Below are positions 52,222 through 60,720 of a stretch of DNA of 64,000 bases, one piece after another. This DNA comes from Nostoc desertorum CM1-VF14 (GTDB lineage: Bacteria > Cyanobacteriota > Cyanobacteriia > Cyanobacteriales > Nostocaceae): the NCBI GenBank assembly GCA_019359245.1, contig JAHHHR010000005.1, positions 202,052 through 266,051 of the forward strand, written 5' to 3'. The notes under the pieces were generated by a model. It saw only the letters and a program-made list of their open reading frames with translations, ran no database searches and had not been told where the DNA came from. Every line of letters begins with the position of its first letter. The first letter of the stretch is position 1. Both the position numbers and the translations under genes were made by a program.

Positions 52222-55200
52222 ATGGCAAATATGCCTCAACGTTATCTTGAAAAAATCCAAAAAGCGAAAGAGAAACAGCTTAAAGAATTAGACTTAAGCA
52301 ATGATCGGCGTACTAATGACGAGGAAAAATTAACAGAGATTCCTGCTGAGGTGTTTGAACTGGAATGGTTGGAGGTTTTAAATTTAAGCTTCAACCAATT
52401 AACGACACTGCCAGAAGCGATCGCCCGCCTGCAACAACTCACTTCCCTGAATTTATTCAACACCCAATTAACGACACTGCCAGAAGAGATCGCCAGTCTC
52501 CAACAACTCACCACCCTGGATTTACGCTACAACCAATTAACGACACTGCCAGAAGCGATCACCCGCCTGCAACAACTCACTTCCCTAGATTTAAGCAGCA
52601 ACCAATTAACGACGCTGCCAGAAGCGATCACCCGCCTGCAACAACTCACTTCCCTGAATTTAAGCAGCAACAAATTAACGACGCTGCCAGAAGCGATCAC
52701 CCGCCTGAAACAACTCACTTCCCTGAATTTAAGCAGCAACAAATTAACGACGCTGCCAGAAGCGATCGCCCGCCTGCAAAAACTCACTTCCCTGGATTTA
52801 AGCAGCAACAAATTAACGACGCTGCCAGAAGCGATCGCCCGCCTGCAACAACTCACTTCCCTGAATTTATTCAACACCCAATTAACGACACTGCCAGAAG
52901 CGATCACCCGCCTGCAACAACTCACTTCCCTGGATTTCAGCTTCAACTATTTAAGGACGCTGCCAGAAGCGATCATCCGCCTGCAACAACTCACCTCCCT
53001 AGATTTAAGCCGCAACAAATTAACGACGCTGCCAGAAGCGATCGTCCGCCTGCAACAACTCACCTCCCTAGATTTAAGCGGCAACCAATTAACGACGCTG
53101 CCAGAAGCGATCGTCCGCCTGCAACAACTCACCTCCCTAGATTTAAGCGGCAACCAATTAACGACGCTGCCAGAAGCGATCGCCCGCCTGCAACAACTCA
53201 CTTACCTGAATTTAAGCAGCAACTATTTAACGACGCTGCCAGAAGCGATCGCCCGCCTGCAACAACTCACTTACCTGAATTTAAGCAGCAACTATTTAAC
53301 GACGCTGCCAGAAGCGATCGTCCGCCTGCAACAACTCACCTCCCTAGATTTAAGCGGCAACCAATTAACGACGCTGCCAGAAGCGATCGCCCGCCTGCAA
53401 CAACTCACCTCCCTGGATTTAAGCCGCAACCAATTAACGACGCTGCCAGAAGCGATCGCCCGCCTGCAACAACTCACCTCCCTGGATTTAAGCCGCAACC
53501 AATTAACGACGCTGCCAGAAGCGATCGCCCGCCTGCAACAACTCACCTCCCTAGATTTAAGCCGCAACCCTATCGAAAATCCGCCACCAGAAATTGTTGC
53601 AAACGGTATTAAGGCAATTCAGAGTTATTTTCGACAACTGCAAGCAGAAGGCACAGATTATATATGTGAAGCAATGTTACTCATTATCGGCGAAGGCGGA
53701 GCAGGGAAAACAACACTGGCGAAAAAGATTGAAGATCCAAGTTATCAACTCCGAAAGGAAGAATCTACCAAGGGAATTGAGGTTATCCAGTGGCGTTTTT
53801 CAATGGAAAATGGGCGAGAATTTCGAGTCAACATCTGGGACTTTGGGGGACAAGAGATTTACCATGCTACTCACCAGTTTTTCCTTACCAACCGTTCACT
53901 CTATGCCCTAGTAGCAGATAATCGCAAGGAAGATACCAATTTCCACTATTGGCTGAATGTGGTGGAACTGTTCAGCGATAACAGTCCGCTACTGATCATC
54001 AAAAATGAGAAGCTAAAACATCCTTGGGAGATTAATGAACCCCAGTTGCGGGAGCAGTTTGCTAATTTGAAGGAGATTTTACCAACCAACCTTGCTAACA
54101 ACAGAGGTTTAGAACAAATTTTACAAAAAATCAAGCATTATGTTCAAAACCTGCCCCATATTGGCAGTCCGCTCCCAAAAACCTGGGTTAGAGTCCGGGA
54201 AGCTTTAGAGAGTGACAAACACAATTACATCGGCTTGGATGAATATCTGAATATCTGCCAAAAAAATGGGTTCACGGAAAGAAATGACAAGTTGCAGTTG
54301 AGCAGCTATCTGCACGATTTGGGAGTATGCTTGCACTTCCAGCAAGACCCACTTTTGAACAAGACTGTCATCCTCAAACCCAAGTGGGGAACTGATGCAG
54401 TCTACAAAGTGCTGGATAATGAAGAAGTGATTCGCAAGCTGGGCAATTTCACCCGATCTGATTTGGCAAACATCTGGTGTGAAGACGAATACGCCACTAT
54501 GCATGATGAACTTTTACGCCTGATGATCAACTTCAAGCTGTGCTACGAAATTCCTAGAAGCCAAGGAAGGTATATTGCTCCACAACTGCTATCTCCCGAT
54601 CAACCCTCCTATCAATGGAATGAAACCAATAACCTGATACTGCGTTACACTTACGAGTTCATGCCCAAGGGCATCATCACCCAGTTAATTGTCCTCATGC
54701 ATGAGTTGATTAATGAACAACAATGTATCTGGAAAAGTGGTCTTGTTCTGAGCAAAGACGAAACCAAGGCAGAGGTGATTGAATATTACGGTAAGCGGGA
54801 GATTAAAATTCGAGTCTCAGGTCGTCACAAAAGAGATTTGATGACCATAGTTACACATGAACTCGATAAAATTCATGATTCCTACAAGCGACTAAAGTAC
54901 AACAAGTTAATTCCCTGTAATTGTGTTACTTGCAAAGATAGCCAAGAGCCACATTTTTATAAGCTTGAAAATTTAAGAAATCGCCTTGCTAAACAAAAAT
55001 ATGATGTTGAATGTGATATTAGCTATGAAAAAGCGAATGTTTTGAGTTTAATTGATGATGTGATAGATAGGGATAAAAAGAGGTTGCTTGTGGAGCAGTT
55101 AGGGGTTGAAGTTTTCATCAGCTATAGTCATCAAGATCAGGAATGGCTTACCAAACTTCAGAAACACCTCAAACCAATAATTCGCAACCAAAATCTGCTT

Positions 55201-55545
55201 GTGTGGGACGATACCAAAATCCAAGCTGGTGCTGAGTGGAGTAAAGAAATTGAAAATGCTTTAGCAGCAGCAAAAGTAGCAGTATTGTTGGTTAGCCCTA
55301 ACTTTCTAGCATCAGACTTTATTCACGAGAATGAGTTACCCCCATTATTGAATGCGGCACAAGCTAAAGGACTCACGATTATTTGGATACCGTTAAGTTT
55401 TAGCAGCTATGAAGAAACAGAAATTGAAAAGTATCAATCAGCGCACCCTCCCAATCAACCTTTAGACAGCCTGAACCCAGCACAAGAGAATAAAGCTTGG
55501 GTGGACATCTGTAAGAAGATCAAAGCAGCAGCAATCCCTCAGTAA
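52222..55545 (+). CDS. LRR-Roc-COR-TIR protein (NLR-like ROCO)
   Basis: A ~1107-residue protein. Domains (numbered from the GTG at 52210): one diverged LRR (~41-63); 17 nearly identical 23-residue LRRs (64-454); Roc GTPase (P-loop GEGGAGKTT 494-502, switch DFGGQE 544-549; a typical NKxD is replaced by KNEK); COR-like dimerisation region (~640-930); C-terminal TIR domain (966-1111; VFISYSHQDQEWL, WDDTKIQAGAEW, and an acidic DFIHENELPPLL with Glu at ~1040 and 1042 in the position of TIR catalytic acid). No membrane segment. The ATG at 52222 has AGGTGA eight bases upstream, so it is preferred over the GTG. Architecture suggests a ligand-sensing switch that triggers a TIR NADase or signalling output; this is inference. 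Confidence 0.9.
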   Translation: MANMPQRYLEKIQKAKEKQLKELDLSNDRRTNDEEKLTEIPAEVFELEWLEVLNLSFNQLTTLPEAIARLQQLTSLNLFNTQLTTLPEEIASLQQLTTLDLRYNQLTTLPEAITRLQQLTSLDLSSNQLTTLPEAITRLQQLTSLNLSSNKLTTLPEAITRLKQLTSLNLSSNKLTTLPEAIARLQKLTSLDLSSNKLTTLPEAIARLQQLTSLNLFNTQLTTLPEAITRLQQLTSLDFSFNYLRTLPEAIIRLQQLTSLDLSRNKLTTLPEAIVRLQQLTSLDLSGNQLTTLPEAIVRLQQLTSLDLSGNQLTTLPEAIARLQQLTYLNLSSNYLTTLPEAIARLQQLTYLNLSSNYLTTLPEAIVRLQQLTSLDLSGNQLTTLPEAIARLQQLTSLDLSRNQLTTLPEAIARLQQLTSLDLSRNQLTTLPEAIARLQQLTSLDLSRNPIENPPPEIVANGIKAIQSYFRQLQAEGTDYICEAMLLIIGEGGAGKTTLAKKIEDPSYQLRKEESTKGIEVIQWRFSMENGREFRVNIWDFGGQEIYHATHQFFLTNRSLYALVADNRKEDTNFHYWLNVVELFSDNSPLLIIKNEKLKHPWEINEPQLREQFANLKEILPTNLANNRGLEQILQKIKHYVQNLPHIGSPLPKTWVRVREALESDKHNYIGLDEYLNICQKNGFTERNDKLQLSSYLHDLGVCLHFQQDPLLNKTVILKPKWGTDAVYKVLDNEEVIRKLGNFTRSDLANIWCEDEYATMHDELLRLMINFKLCYEIPRSQGRYIAPQLLSPDQPSYQWNETNNLILRYTYEFMPKGIITQLIVLMHELINEQQCIWKSGLVLSKDETKAEVIEYYGKREIKIRVSGRHKRDLMTIVTHELDKIHDSYKRLKYNKLIPCNCVTCKDSQEPHFYKLENLRNRLAKQKYDVECDISYEKANVLSLIDDVIDRDKKRLLVEQLGVEVFISYSHQDQEWLTKLQKHLKPIIRNQNLLVWDDTKIQAGAEWSKEIENALAAAKVAVLLVSPNFLASDFIHENELPPLLNAAQAKGLTIIWIPLSFSSYEETEIEKYQSAHPPNQPLDSLNPAQENKAWVDICKKIKAAAIPQ
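52399..53571 (+). repeat. 17 x 69-bp LRR-coding tandem repeat
   Basis: Seventeen units of exactly 69 bp (23 codons) run without interruption. Units differ by only a few bases; the segment GACGCTGCCAGAAGCGATCG recurs almost unchanged. Units 10, 11 and 14, units 12 and 13, and units 15 and 16 encode identical residues, indicating recent duplication or gene conversion. Confidence 0.95.
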
Positions 55546-55679
55546 AAGATAGAAAAGGTTTTCTCTCGGTAGTGATGTGTGAAAACGGTGTCTTTGCTCT
55601 TAGATGCAAGGTTTGTCTTGATTAGGGATGCTGAAAGCAAAGTTTTTTGGTGTGCAAGCGATCGCACCACCACAACATC

Positions 55680-58202
55680 TTACTGCTCTTCACCTTTCTC
55701 CTGAAGGAGCGATCGCCAATCTTCAATCGCCTTTTCTGTCCACAGCCAATTTTTAGCTAATTGGTCTACCTGGAAATTGACCGGATCAGACTTTAGAACC
55801 ATTTGCCGCAGCTTGATCGCTTCATTCAGATATTGTGTCTGCTTACCGCTAGATTGAGTAAGTGCAGATTTATACAGCCCGAGAGCTAAACCAGCATAAG
55901 AAGTTAAAGCATCTTGAGGGACTGCGGTATTTGTGGATGTTGCGGCGCTAAAGTCTGAGTTCTGATCTTTGAGAGCTAAATTTAAAGCCTTGAACCAAGA
56001 GTCATTAGCTCGATTCAGATTGCCTTCCGTATAGTAGGCAAATCCCAAAGCATTATTATACAAAAGCGATTCTGGGTTAGCTTTTGCAGCAGTTTCCCAG
56101 TAACGGCGGGCATCATCGACGCTATAGTTATTGTTTCCACCTTGGATAGACTGCCACGCTAATCGTCCCTTGTAAAAGTTCACAGATGGATTGTCAGCTT
56201 GTTTACTTGGAATCAGTTTAAGAGCAGTTTCAGCCGCAGTTAGTGCGCCACGATTGAGTAGTTCTTCTACAGCCAATAACCCACTTTGCAAGTCGCCCTG
56301 ACTCAACTTTTCCGTGGCTGTAGCAGTAACAATTCCAGTCTCTGCTATTTCTAAGTCGATATTTTGCTGCTTTTGAATGGGTAGAGACTGGGTAGGAATT
56401 CCTGGTATATTAGGCAGACTTACCTGCTGGGGTCGATTTTGCCACCACCAATTTAAAGCGATCGCAGCTGCTAACGCACTAACACCCACAATACCCACAA
56501 TTGGCCATAGCTTGCGGCGACGGGTACGAGGTCTTGATGGGGCTGGTTGTGATGCTTGCGGCGGGCTACGCCTACGCAAAAAATCAGCAGAATTTTGCCG
56601 ATTTCCTTCTAAGTTCCCAGGAGTTGAAGGTGGTGGTGCTGGGGGTTCTCCCCACAAATCTCCTCCCTCTTGTAAAGAAGTCATTTCCTCCGAAGCCTGT
56701 CTTTGCTCAAGACTATTTTCGGAAATTTCTTGATCCAGTTCAATTGGAGCTTTCTGGTTATCTAGTTGACGAAACAAATCCGAAACTATAGCAGAATCTT
56801 CTGCATAGCTTGGGTCATCATACTCAATTTCATCAACAAGATCGCCCCAAGTATCTTCACCTAGCCAATCCAACCCAGAATCACGTGCCAAACCAGAAGG
56901 GATCATTTCCTCCATCCCTAAAGGTATATCAGGATCATCTGCCATAGCAGAGTACATCCCCGAAGCTGCCCTTAAAGGCGAATTATATTGCTTGAGCGAC
57001 TCCGCACTTTCGGATAACTCAGTTTCCTGGCTCAAGAAACCGTCAAATTCTGGCTGGAGATACAAAATCGGTAATGCCCAGTACATCTGGTGAGAACCAT
57101 AGGCAGAAATTAATCCTTGGCGCACCCGGCTGACACACAAATCTACTGGATATCCCTGGCTCAAGTTGCGGTAAAACAATTGTGTGAGCGTCAACGCTAC
57201 TTCATCAGGAATCCGTTCTGACATAGCCAAAACGCTTCTAATTCCGCGCTTCACCAGGCTTTCTGCCAAGTTTCGTTCGCCAGTATCTCCAGAAGGATCG
57301 GATGCAGCTGTGTACGCCCCCAAGCAGGAGTTAAACACTGCCATTTGGATATTATTGTTGACGAGCAAACCAGCTAGATCGTCCCCAGTCAAGATTTCTG
57401 TTAAGCCAGTTCTGCGACTAGCAAGATAAATTTCTCCGCCATTGGAACCTAAGTTACTATGACCAGAATAGTGGAGAACGTGGTATCTGCCTTGTTCTAG
57501 GGCTTGTGTCAGTTCTTCCCGCCCTGGTTGGTCTAATACAGTGAGTTCAATTTGTGGGAAACGATTGTTACCTTCAGCAAGCCGTGGTATGCGGTGAAGT
57601 TCTGCTTGCAGTTTGATAGCTTCCTGTTTCTGTAAGTCAAGGCGGACTTGATCTGAAGGGGAAGCAATTACCATCAGTACTTTCACACCACCTTGTTGTT
57701 GTAGTGTGGGCATATTTTGCCGCAAAGGCGAAGCCCCTAAAATTCCACTTTGGAAGCGAGAAAAAGCGACATAAGGACCAGTGGCCAGAGGGCGATCGCC
57801 TGCGTGCATCACTTCCCAAGGCAGACGAGCTAACCTAGTGTCTTTTAGCCCCAAGCGCAAGCGTAGTACTTGTTGATGGTTCTGGGCAATACCTTGGGCA
57901 GTAATCCAACTATCTCTGAGAGTACCTTGAAATAGAGCGTTATAAAATTGTTGACCTAACGCCACCAAATTAACAGAGTTTCTGGCGATATCGCTTTCAT
58001 GCCCACCAGAGGCGAATGGATCTCCTTGCAACACCGACTTCAACGGATCATTCATCAAATGCCCAGCAGCCATCAACCAATCAGCTACAGGCCAAGTCAC
58101 TAATTCTTCTGCCAAAGGTACCCCAGGCGCGACTTGTTCCGTCCGCACCAAGTAGTCATTTTGCCCTACAGGAGTTACCGAAATGTGGAATTCCTGGGTC
58201 AC
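55680..58202 (-). CDS. hetF: CHAT-domain caspase-like protease HetF
   Basis: An 840-residue protein. The N-terminal ~400 residues are a CHAT (caspase-like) domain with the His-Cys dyad in VLHYSGHSN (His248) and FNSCLGAY (Cys293). A low-complexity acidic/Pro-rich linker follows, then one transmembrane segment (WPIVGIVGVSALAAAIAL, ~residue 575) and a C-terminal TPR-like helical region. This layout matches HetF, which controls HetR levels and heterocyst patterning and cell division. The identification is strengthened by the NsiR1-like array immediately upstream, the known hetF neighbour in Nostoc sp. PCC 7120. It converges with the TIR-ROCO gene, 134 bases apart. Confidence 0.85.
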   Translation of the reverse strand: MTQEFHISVTPVGQNDYLVRTEQVAPGVPLAEELVTWPVADWLMAAGHLMNDPLKSVLQGDPFASGGHESDIARNSVNLVALGQQFYNALFQGTLRDSWITAQGIAQNHQQVLRLRLGLKDTRLARLPWEVMHAGDRPLATGPYVAFSRFQSGILGASPLRQNMPTLQQQGGVKVLMVIASPSDQVRLDLQKQEAIKLQAELHRIPRLAEGNNRFPQIELTVLDQPGREELTQALEQGRYHVLHYSGHSNLGSNGGEIYLASRRTGLTEILTGDDLAGLLVNNNIQMAVFNSCLGAYTAASDPSGDTGERNLAESLVKRGIRSVLAMSERIPDEVALTLTQLFYRNLSQGYPVDLCVSRVRQGLISAYGSHQMYWALPILYLQPEFDGFLSQETELSESAESLKQYNSPLRAASGMYSAMADDPDIPLGMEEMIPSGLARDSGLDWLGEDTWGDLVDEIEYDDPSYAEDSAIVSDLFRQLDNQKAPIELDQEISENSLEQRQASEEMTSLQEGGDLWGEPPAPPPSTPGNLEGNRQNSADFLRRRSPPQASQPAPSRPRTRRRKLWPIVGIVGVSALAAAIALNWWWQNRPQQVSLPNIPGIPTQSLPIQKQQNIDLEIAETGIVTATATEKLSQGDLQSGLLAVEELLNRGALTAAETALKLIPSKQADNPSVNFYKGRLAWQSIQGGNNNYSVDDARRYWETAAKANPESLLYNNALGFAYYTEGNLNRANDSWFKALNLALKDQNSDFSAATSTNTAVPQDALTSYAGLALGLYKSALTQSSGKQTQYLNEAIKLRQMVLKSDPVNFQVDQLAKNWLWTEKAIEDWRSLLQEKGEEQ

Positions 58203-58380
58203 AGTTTCTCCTGTCCGCCTCCTAAATCTGGTTTGAAACGCGAAAGTTTCAAGTCGATTTTTCGCTCCCTCTGATAACTTAGATGCATCCCACCCCTGAA
58301 TGTTTCTGATTCTAGTTCTTTTGCTTATTCTGCCTTTACAACTTTATCCGGATCGGATTACTTGGGACTAGAACATTTAA

Positions 58381-58443
58381 TTGGTAGATGCACCTTGATC
58401 TTCAACTCCCCTAGCTGGCTAACACCCACTGGGGGTTTTTTTA
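58381..58443 (+). ncRNA. nsiR1: NsiR1-like small RNA, unit 1
   Basis: An RNA of ~60 nt beginning TTGGTAGATGCACC and ending in a terminator, ACTGGGGGTTTTTTTA, whose stem pairs CCCACTGGGGG with upstream CTCCCC. TCCGGA (DIF1 type) lies at 58347, exactly 34 bases before the TTGG start. Antisense orientation relative to hetF, the nearest copy to it. Confidence 0.85.
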
Positions 58444-58515
58444 TTTTGGCAAACAACAGGAACTTATGACGCAGATATTCTCTACCAGAAAATAGTGCTT
58501 AACCCTAGAATACTT

Positions 58516-58584
58516 GATTAGTAGATTATATGTCCCTTGATTTTTAACTCCCCTAATTCAGGGAATATCCACTCTTGTTTTTTT
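58516..58584 (+). ncRNA. NsiR1-like unit 2, degenerate
   Basis: GATTAGTAGATTATATGTCC, then AACTCCCCTAATTCAGGG and a T-run. It is recognisably related to the other units but diverged in the 5' box and stem. No TCCGGA is seen 34 bases upstream, so it is probably inactive. Confidence 0.6.
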
Positions 58585-58653
58585 GACACAAGAAAATAAT
58601 CAATTTTCTCAGAAATTTATCCGGAGCATGGTGGTTAAATCTAGAACAATTAA

Positions 58654-58716
58654 TTGGTAGATGCACCCTGATAACTAGCTCCCCTGGTTGGCTAACGCCC
58701 GCTGGGGGGTTTTTTA
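58654..58716 (+). ncRNA. nsiR1: NsiR1-like small RNA, unit 3
   Basis: TTGGTAGATGCACCCTGA followed by CTCCCCTGGTTGG and the terminator GCTGGGGGGTTTTTTA. TCCGGA at 58620 is 34 bases upstream. It is followed immediately by the MITE-like insertion. Confidence 0.85.
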
Positions 58717-58734
58717 TTACTTAACAAGCACAAA

Positions 58735-59035
58735 ACTTACGCACTCAAAGCCTGAAACCTATATCTAAAAGCCTACGCCAGTTGCTTCTTTTGTTCAAAG
58801 AGGCTCTTGCTAGCCAGCTTTAAGAGTCCGGGAACCCTTGACGGTTGATTACTCCTTCACACTACGCTAATGGTAGTTCCTACCTTACGGGAGCAAAACA
58901 AGTTGGGTGTTACTCGCCCAAAGGACAGTAGACGCTTTTACATCGCTAACACTAACAGCAAGTCACTGGCTACCCTGAAAAGGCAAATCTAAAAACCCTC
59001 TTATAAGAAGATTGGGAAATCTCTTATGCGTAAGT
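58735..59035. mobile_element. MITE-like insertion inside the NsiR1 array (about 301 bp)
   Basis: ACTTACGCA (58735-58743) and TGCGTAAGT (59027-59035) form 9-bp terminal inverted repeats; the right end extends to GTAAGTCCTAC, an end sequence common on cyanobacterial insertion sequences. No ORF inside. The interior is highly structured: GGCTCTT/AAGAGTCC (58802-58829), GGTAG-TTC-CTACC (58872-58884), TTGGG/CCCAA (58903-58921). It separates NsiR1 unit 3 from unit 4. Confidence 0.6.
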
Positions 59036-59092
59036 CCTACAACAATAATCGTTGACACACCCATTATTTAAGGCAGCGCACCAGTAATTTAA

Positions 59093-59135
59093 TTGGCAAT
59101 CCTGTCCTGATAACTAACCCCTCTGAGGTTTTTCT
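59093..59135 (+). ncRNA. NsiR1-like unit 4, truncated
   Basis: TTGGCAATCCTGTCCTGATA, then ACTAACCCCTCTGAGG and TTTTT. It keeps the CCTGATAACT block and a short terminator-like end but lacks the GTAGATGCACC box and a TCCGGA upstream. Lies just right of the insertion. Confidence 0.55.
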
Positions 59136-59210
59136 GTGATAAACAAACAGTAACAAATTCAATCTCTGTTAATTTATCCGGTAGCAACCCATTTATTTTA
59201 GAAGAGATTA

Positions 59211-59272
59211 TTGGTAGATGCACCCTGATAACTCACTCCCCTAGTTGGCTAAAACCCACTGGGGGTTTTTTT
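59211..59272 (+). ncRNA. nsiR1: NsiR1-like small RNA, unit 5
   Basis: TTGGTAGATGCACCCTGA through CACTCCCCTAGTTGG to the terminator ACTGGGGGTTTTTTT. Upstream box at 59177 reads TCCGGT (one mismatch), again 34 bases before the start. Confidence 0.85.
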
Positions 59273-59344
59273 ATTTACAATTACCATCAACCCTGATTCT
59301 GATGATTTTCTCCGGAAGATACTGGTTGCCCCTAGAAAAGATAA

Positions 59345-59406
59345 CTGGTAGATGCACCCTGATAACTCACTCCCCTAGTTAGGTTAACACCAACTGGGGT
59401 TTTTTT
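59345..59406 (+). ncRNA. nsiR1: NsiR1-like small RNA, unit 6
   Basis: CTGGTAGATGCACCCTGA through CTCCCCTAGTTAGG to the terminator ACTGGGGTTTTTTT. TCCGGA at 59311, 34 bases upstream. Confidence 0.85.
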
Positions 59407-59474
59407 ATTTTAAAAAATAACTGACCTTTGTTCAAATTTATCCGGAGTATGGTGTTGAACCTAAGAACATTTAA

Positions 59475-59537
59475 TTGGTAGATGCACCCTGATAACTAAC
59501 TCCCCTGGTTGGCTAACACTCAACTGGGGGTTTTTTT
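59475..59537 (+). ncRNA. nsiR1: NsiR1-like small RNA, unit 7
   Basis: TTGGTAGATGCACCCTGA through CTCCCCTGGTTGG to the terminator AACTGGGGGTTTTTTT. TCCGGA at 59441, 34 bases upstream. The last unit of the array. Confidence 0.85.
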
Positions 59538-60173
59538 GTCTACTAGACGCGTAGGGACTTGTCTTTATACATCTCCCACCCTAGACTTTGCTACCCAAAT
59601 AACTGGAGTGCAGCATTATTCTTGTTGCTACTGCTGGTAGACCTTGAGTATCTTTCTATTGCCAGGATACAGCATAACTTGATCACGCCATCCCTGAATC
59701 GCTTTCTTTTTATTATGAGCTAGAGATGCCACACCAAAATGATTGCTATGATATTTAATCATATTCTTAATTTTTTTTCTACATTTTAATTATCCTGCCA
59801 GCAATCATCCTCTCAAATTGATATCAGAGCTTACTCGCCAACTAGATAAGCTGATACGCGCCTAAATTGTATAAACACTCTTTACCGTCGTTAACTGTTA
59901 ACTGTTGACCGTTAACGGTCATCAGCCATCAGTCATCAGTCATCGGTCATTAGCCTTCATGTAAATGTTCAAGTTAAATGCGTAACAGCTTAGTATTTCT
60001 CGTTAAGAGCCTCAGCCTCCCAAAAAATCGCCTTCCCTGCTAGAAACAGAGAAGGAGGAAAACCTACTGGATAAGGATTTAAGACTTAAGTTGACACGAA
60101 TCACCAACTGTATGGTAATATTTCATGGCATTATGCTAAAAAACTTTGCCTAGAATCAAAGAGTCGTCAACCC
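59538..60173. other. Intergenic region without a recognised gene; STRR block at 59886-59957
   Basis: This stretch follows the NsiR1 array. It is AT-rich with no supported ORF. At 59886-59957 it has GTTAACTGTTGACCGTTAAC and AGTCATC-type heptamers, the same family as in the phn operon. Around 60018-60060 are short purine-rich segments. No further NsiR1 unit was found. Confidence 0.5.
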
Positions 60174-60497
60174 ATGAGTTTAGCTGTAATTAAGTTCTCT
60201 TCAGAAGAGTGCGGCATTTGCCACAAAATGTCTTTTTATGACAAAAAGGTGGCAGAAGAACTGGGTTTAGAATTTATCGATGTAAAAATGCAGGATACGG
60301 CTGCTTACCGCAAGTATCGCAAGATTTTATTAACTCAATATCCCGATAAATCAGAAATGGGATGGCCTACTTACATCATCTGCAATTCTCCAGAGGGGGA
60401 ATTTGAGATTGTGGGTGAGGTAAAAGGAGGTCATCCCAAAGGGGAGTTCAGAAGCCGTCTTCAAGAGGTTCTGAATCCCACTGCTAATCAGAACTAA
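60174..60497 (+). CDS. Thioredoxin-family protein with CGIC motif
   Basis: A 107-residue cytosolic thioredoxin-fold protein. The active-site motif is CGIC in SSEECGICHKMSFYDKKVAEELG, then FIDVKM and the cis-Pro strand GWPTYIICNSPEGEF, VGEVKGGHPKGEF. The redox partner is unknown; the motif CxxC is intact, so dithiol activity is plausible. Its last 14 bases overlap the 3' end of the opposing gene at 60484-60717. Confidence 0.8.
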   Translation: MSLAVIKFSSEECGICHKMSFYDKKVAEELGLEFIDVKMQDTAAYRKYRKILLTQYPDKSEMGWPTYIICNSPEGEFEIVGEVKGGHPKGEFRSRLQEVLNPTANQN

Positions 60498-60717
60498 TTA
60501 CGTCAAAAGATTTAACCTCCAGGACAGGGCCAATCATGGCAGTTGTCATGATATCTTCACGCACCTGCCCTTTAACTTTTGCTTTTTGTCCGGCTTTGAG
60601 TAAGTCTTTGTCAGCCCCTCTGAGGATTTCGTAAGTAACGCCCTCTTCTGTAACTAACGCCCATGCGCCTGTACCAATATCGCGGCGTTGGATGGTTCCT
60701 GTAAGTGTAATGCTCAT
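60484..60717 (-). CDS. Small conserved OB-like hypothetical protein
   Basis: A 77-residue all-beta-looking protein: MSITLTGTIQRRDIGTGAWAL, TEEGVTYEILRGADKDLLKAGQKAKVKGQVREDI. The GxI-x-GxW-x-L and KVKGxVR pattern resembles short OB-fold cyanobacterial proteins of unknown function. It is tail-to-tail with the thioredoxin-like gene, overlapping by 14 bases. Upstream (60721-60820) are GAGTGGGGAAATAGG-type tandem repeats. Confidence 0.7.
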   Translation of the reverse strand: MSITLTGTIQRRDIGTGAWALVTEEGVTYEILRGADKDLLKAGQKAKVKGQVREDIMTTAMIGPVLEVKSFDVISSD

Positions 60718-60720
60718 AAA

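Noticed and set aside
52527..53567. Minus-strand open frames rich in Ser/Arg/Cys across the LRR array
   Set aside because: The same repeat-period effect; no ribosome-binding site or domain.
52365..53612. A 415-residue open frame, Pro/Thr/His-rich, in another plus-strand frame across the LRR array
   Set aside because: The 69-bp unit is a multiple of three, so any frame open in one unit stays open in all. The real LRR-ROCO frame covers the region and continues into Roc, COR and TIR domains.
55680..58202. CHAT protease paired with the neighbouring TIR protein as a defence operon
   Set aside because: The genes are convergent, and the CHAT protein fits HetF with the NsiR1 array upstream, so a shared defence role is not supported.
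58347..59537. CRISPR array
   Set aside because: The repeating units carry promoters and terminators and are themselves conserved along their length; there are no unique spacers between short identical repeats.
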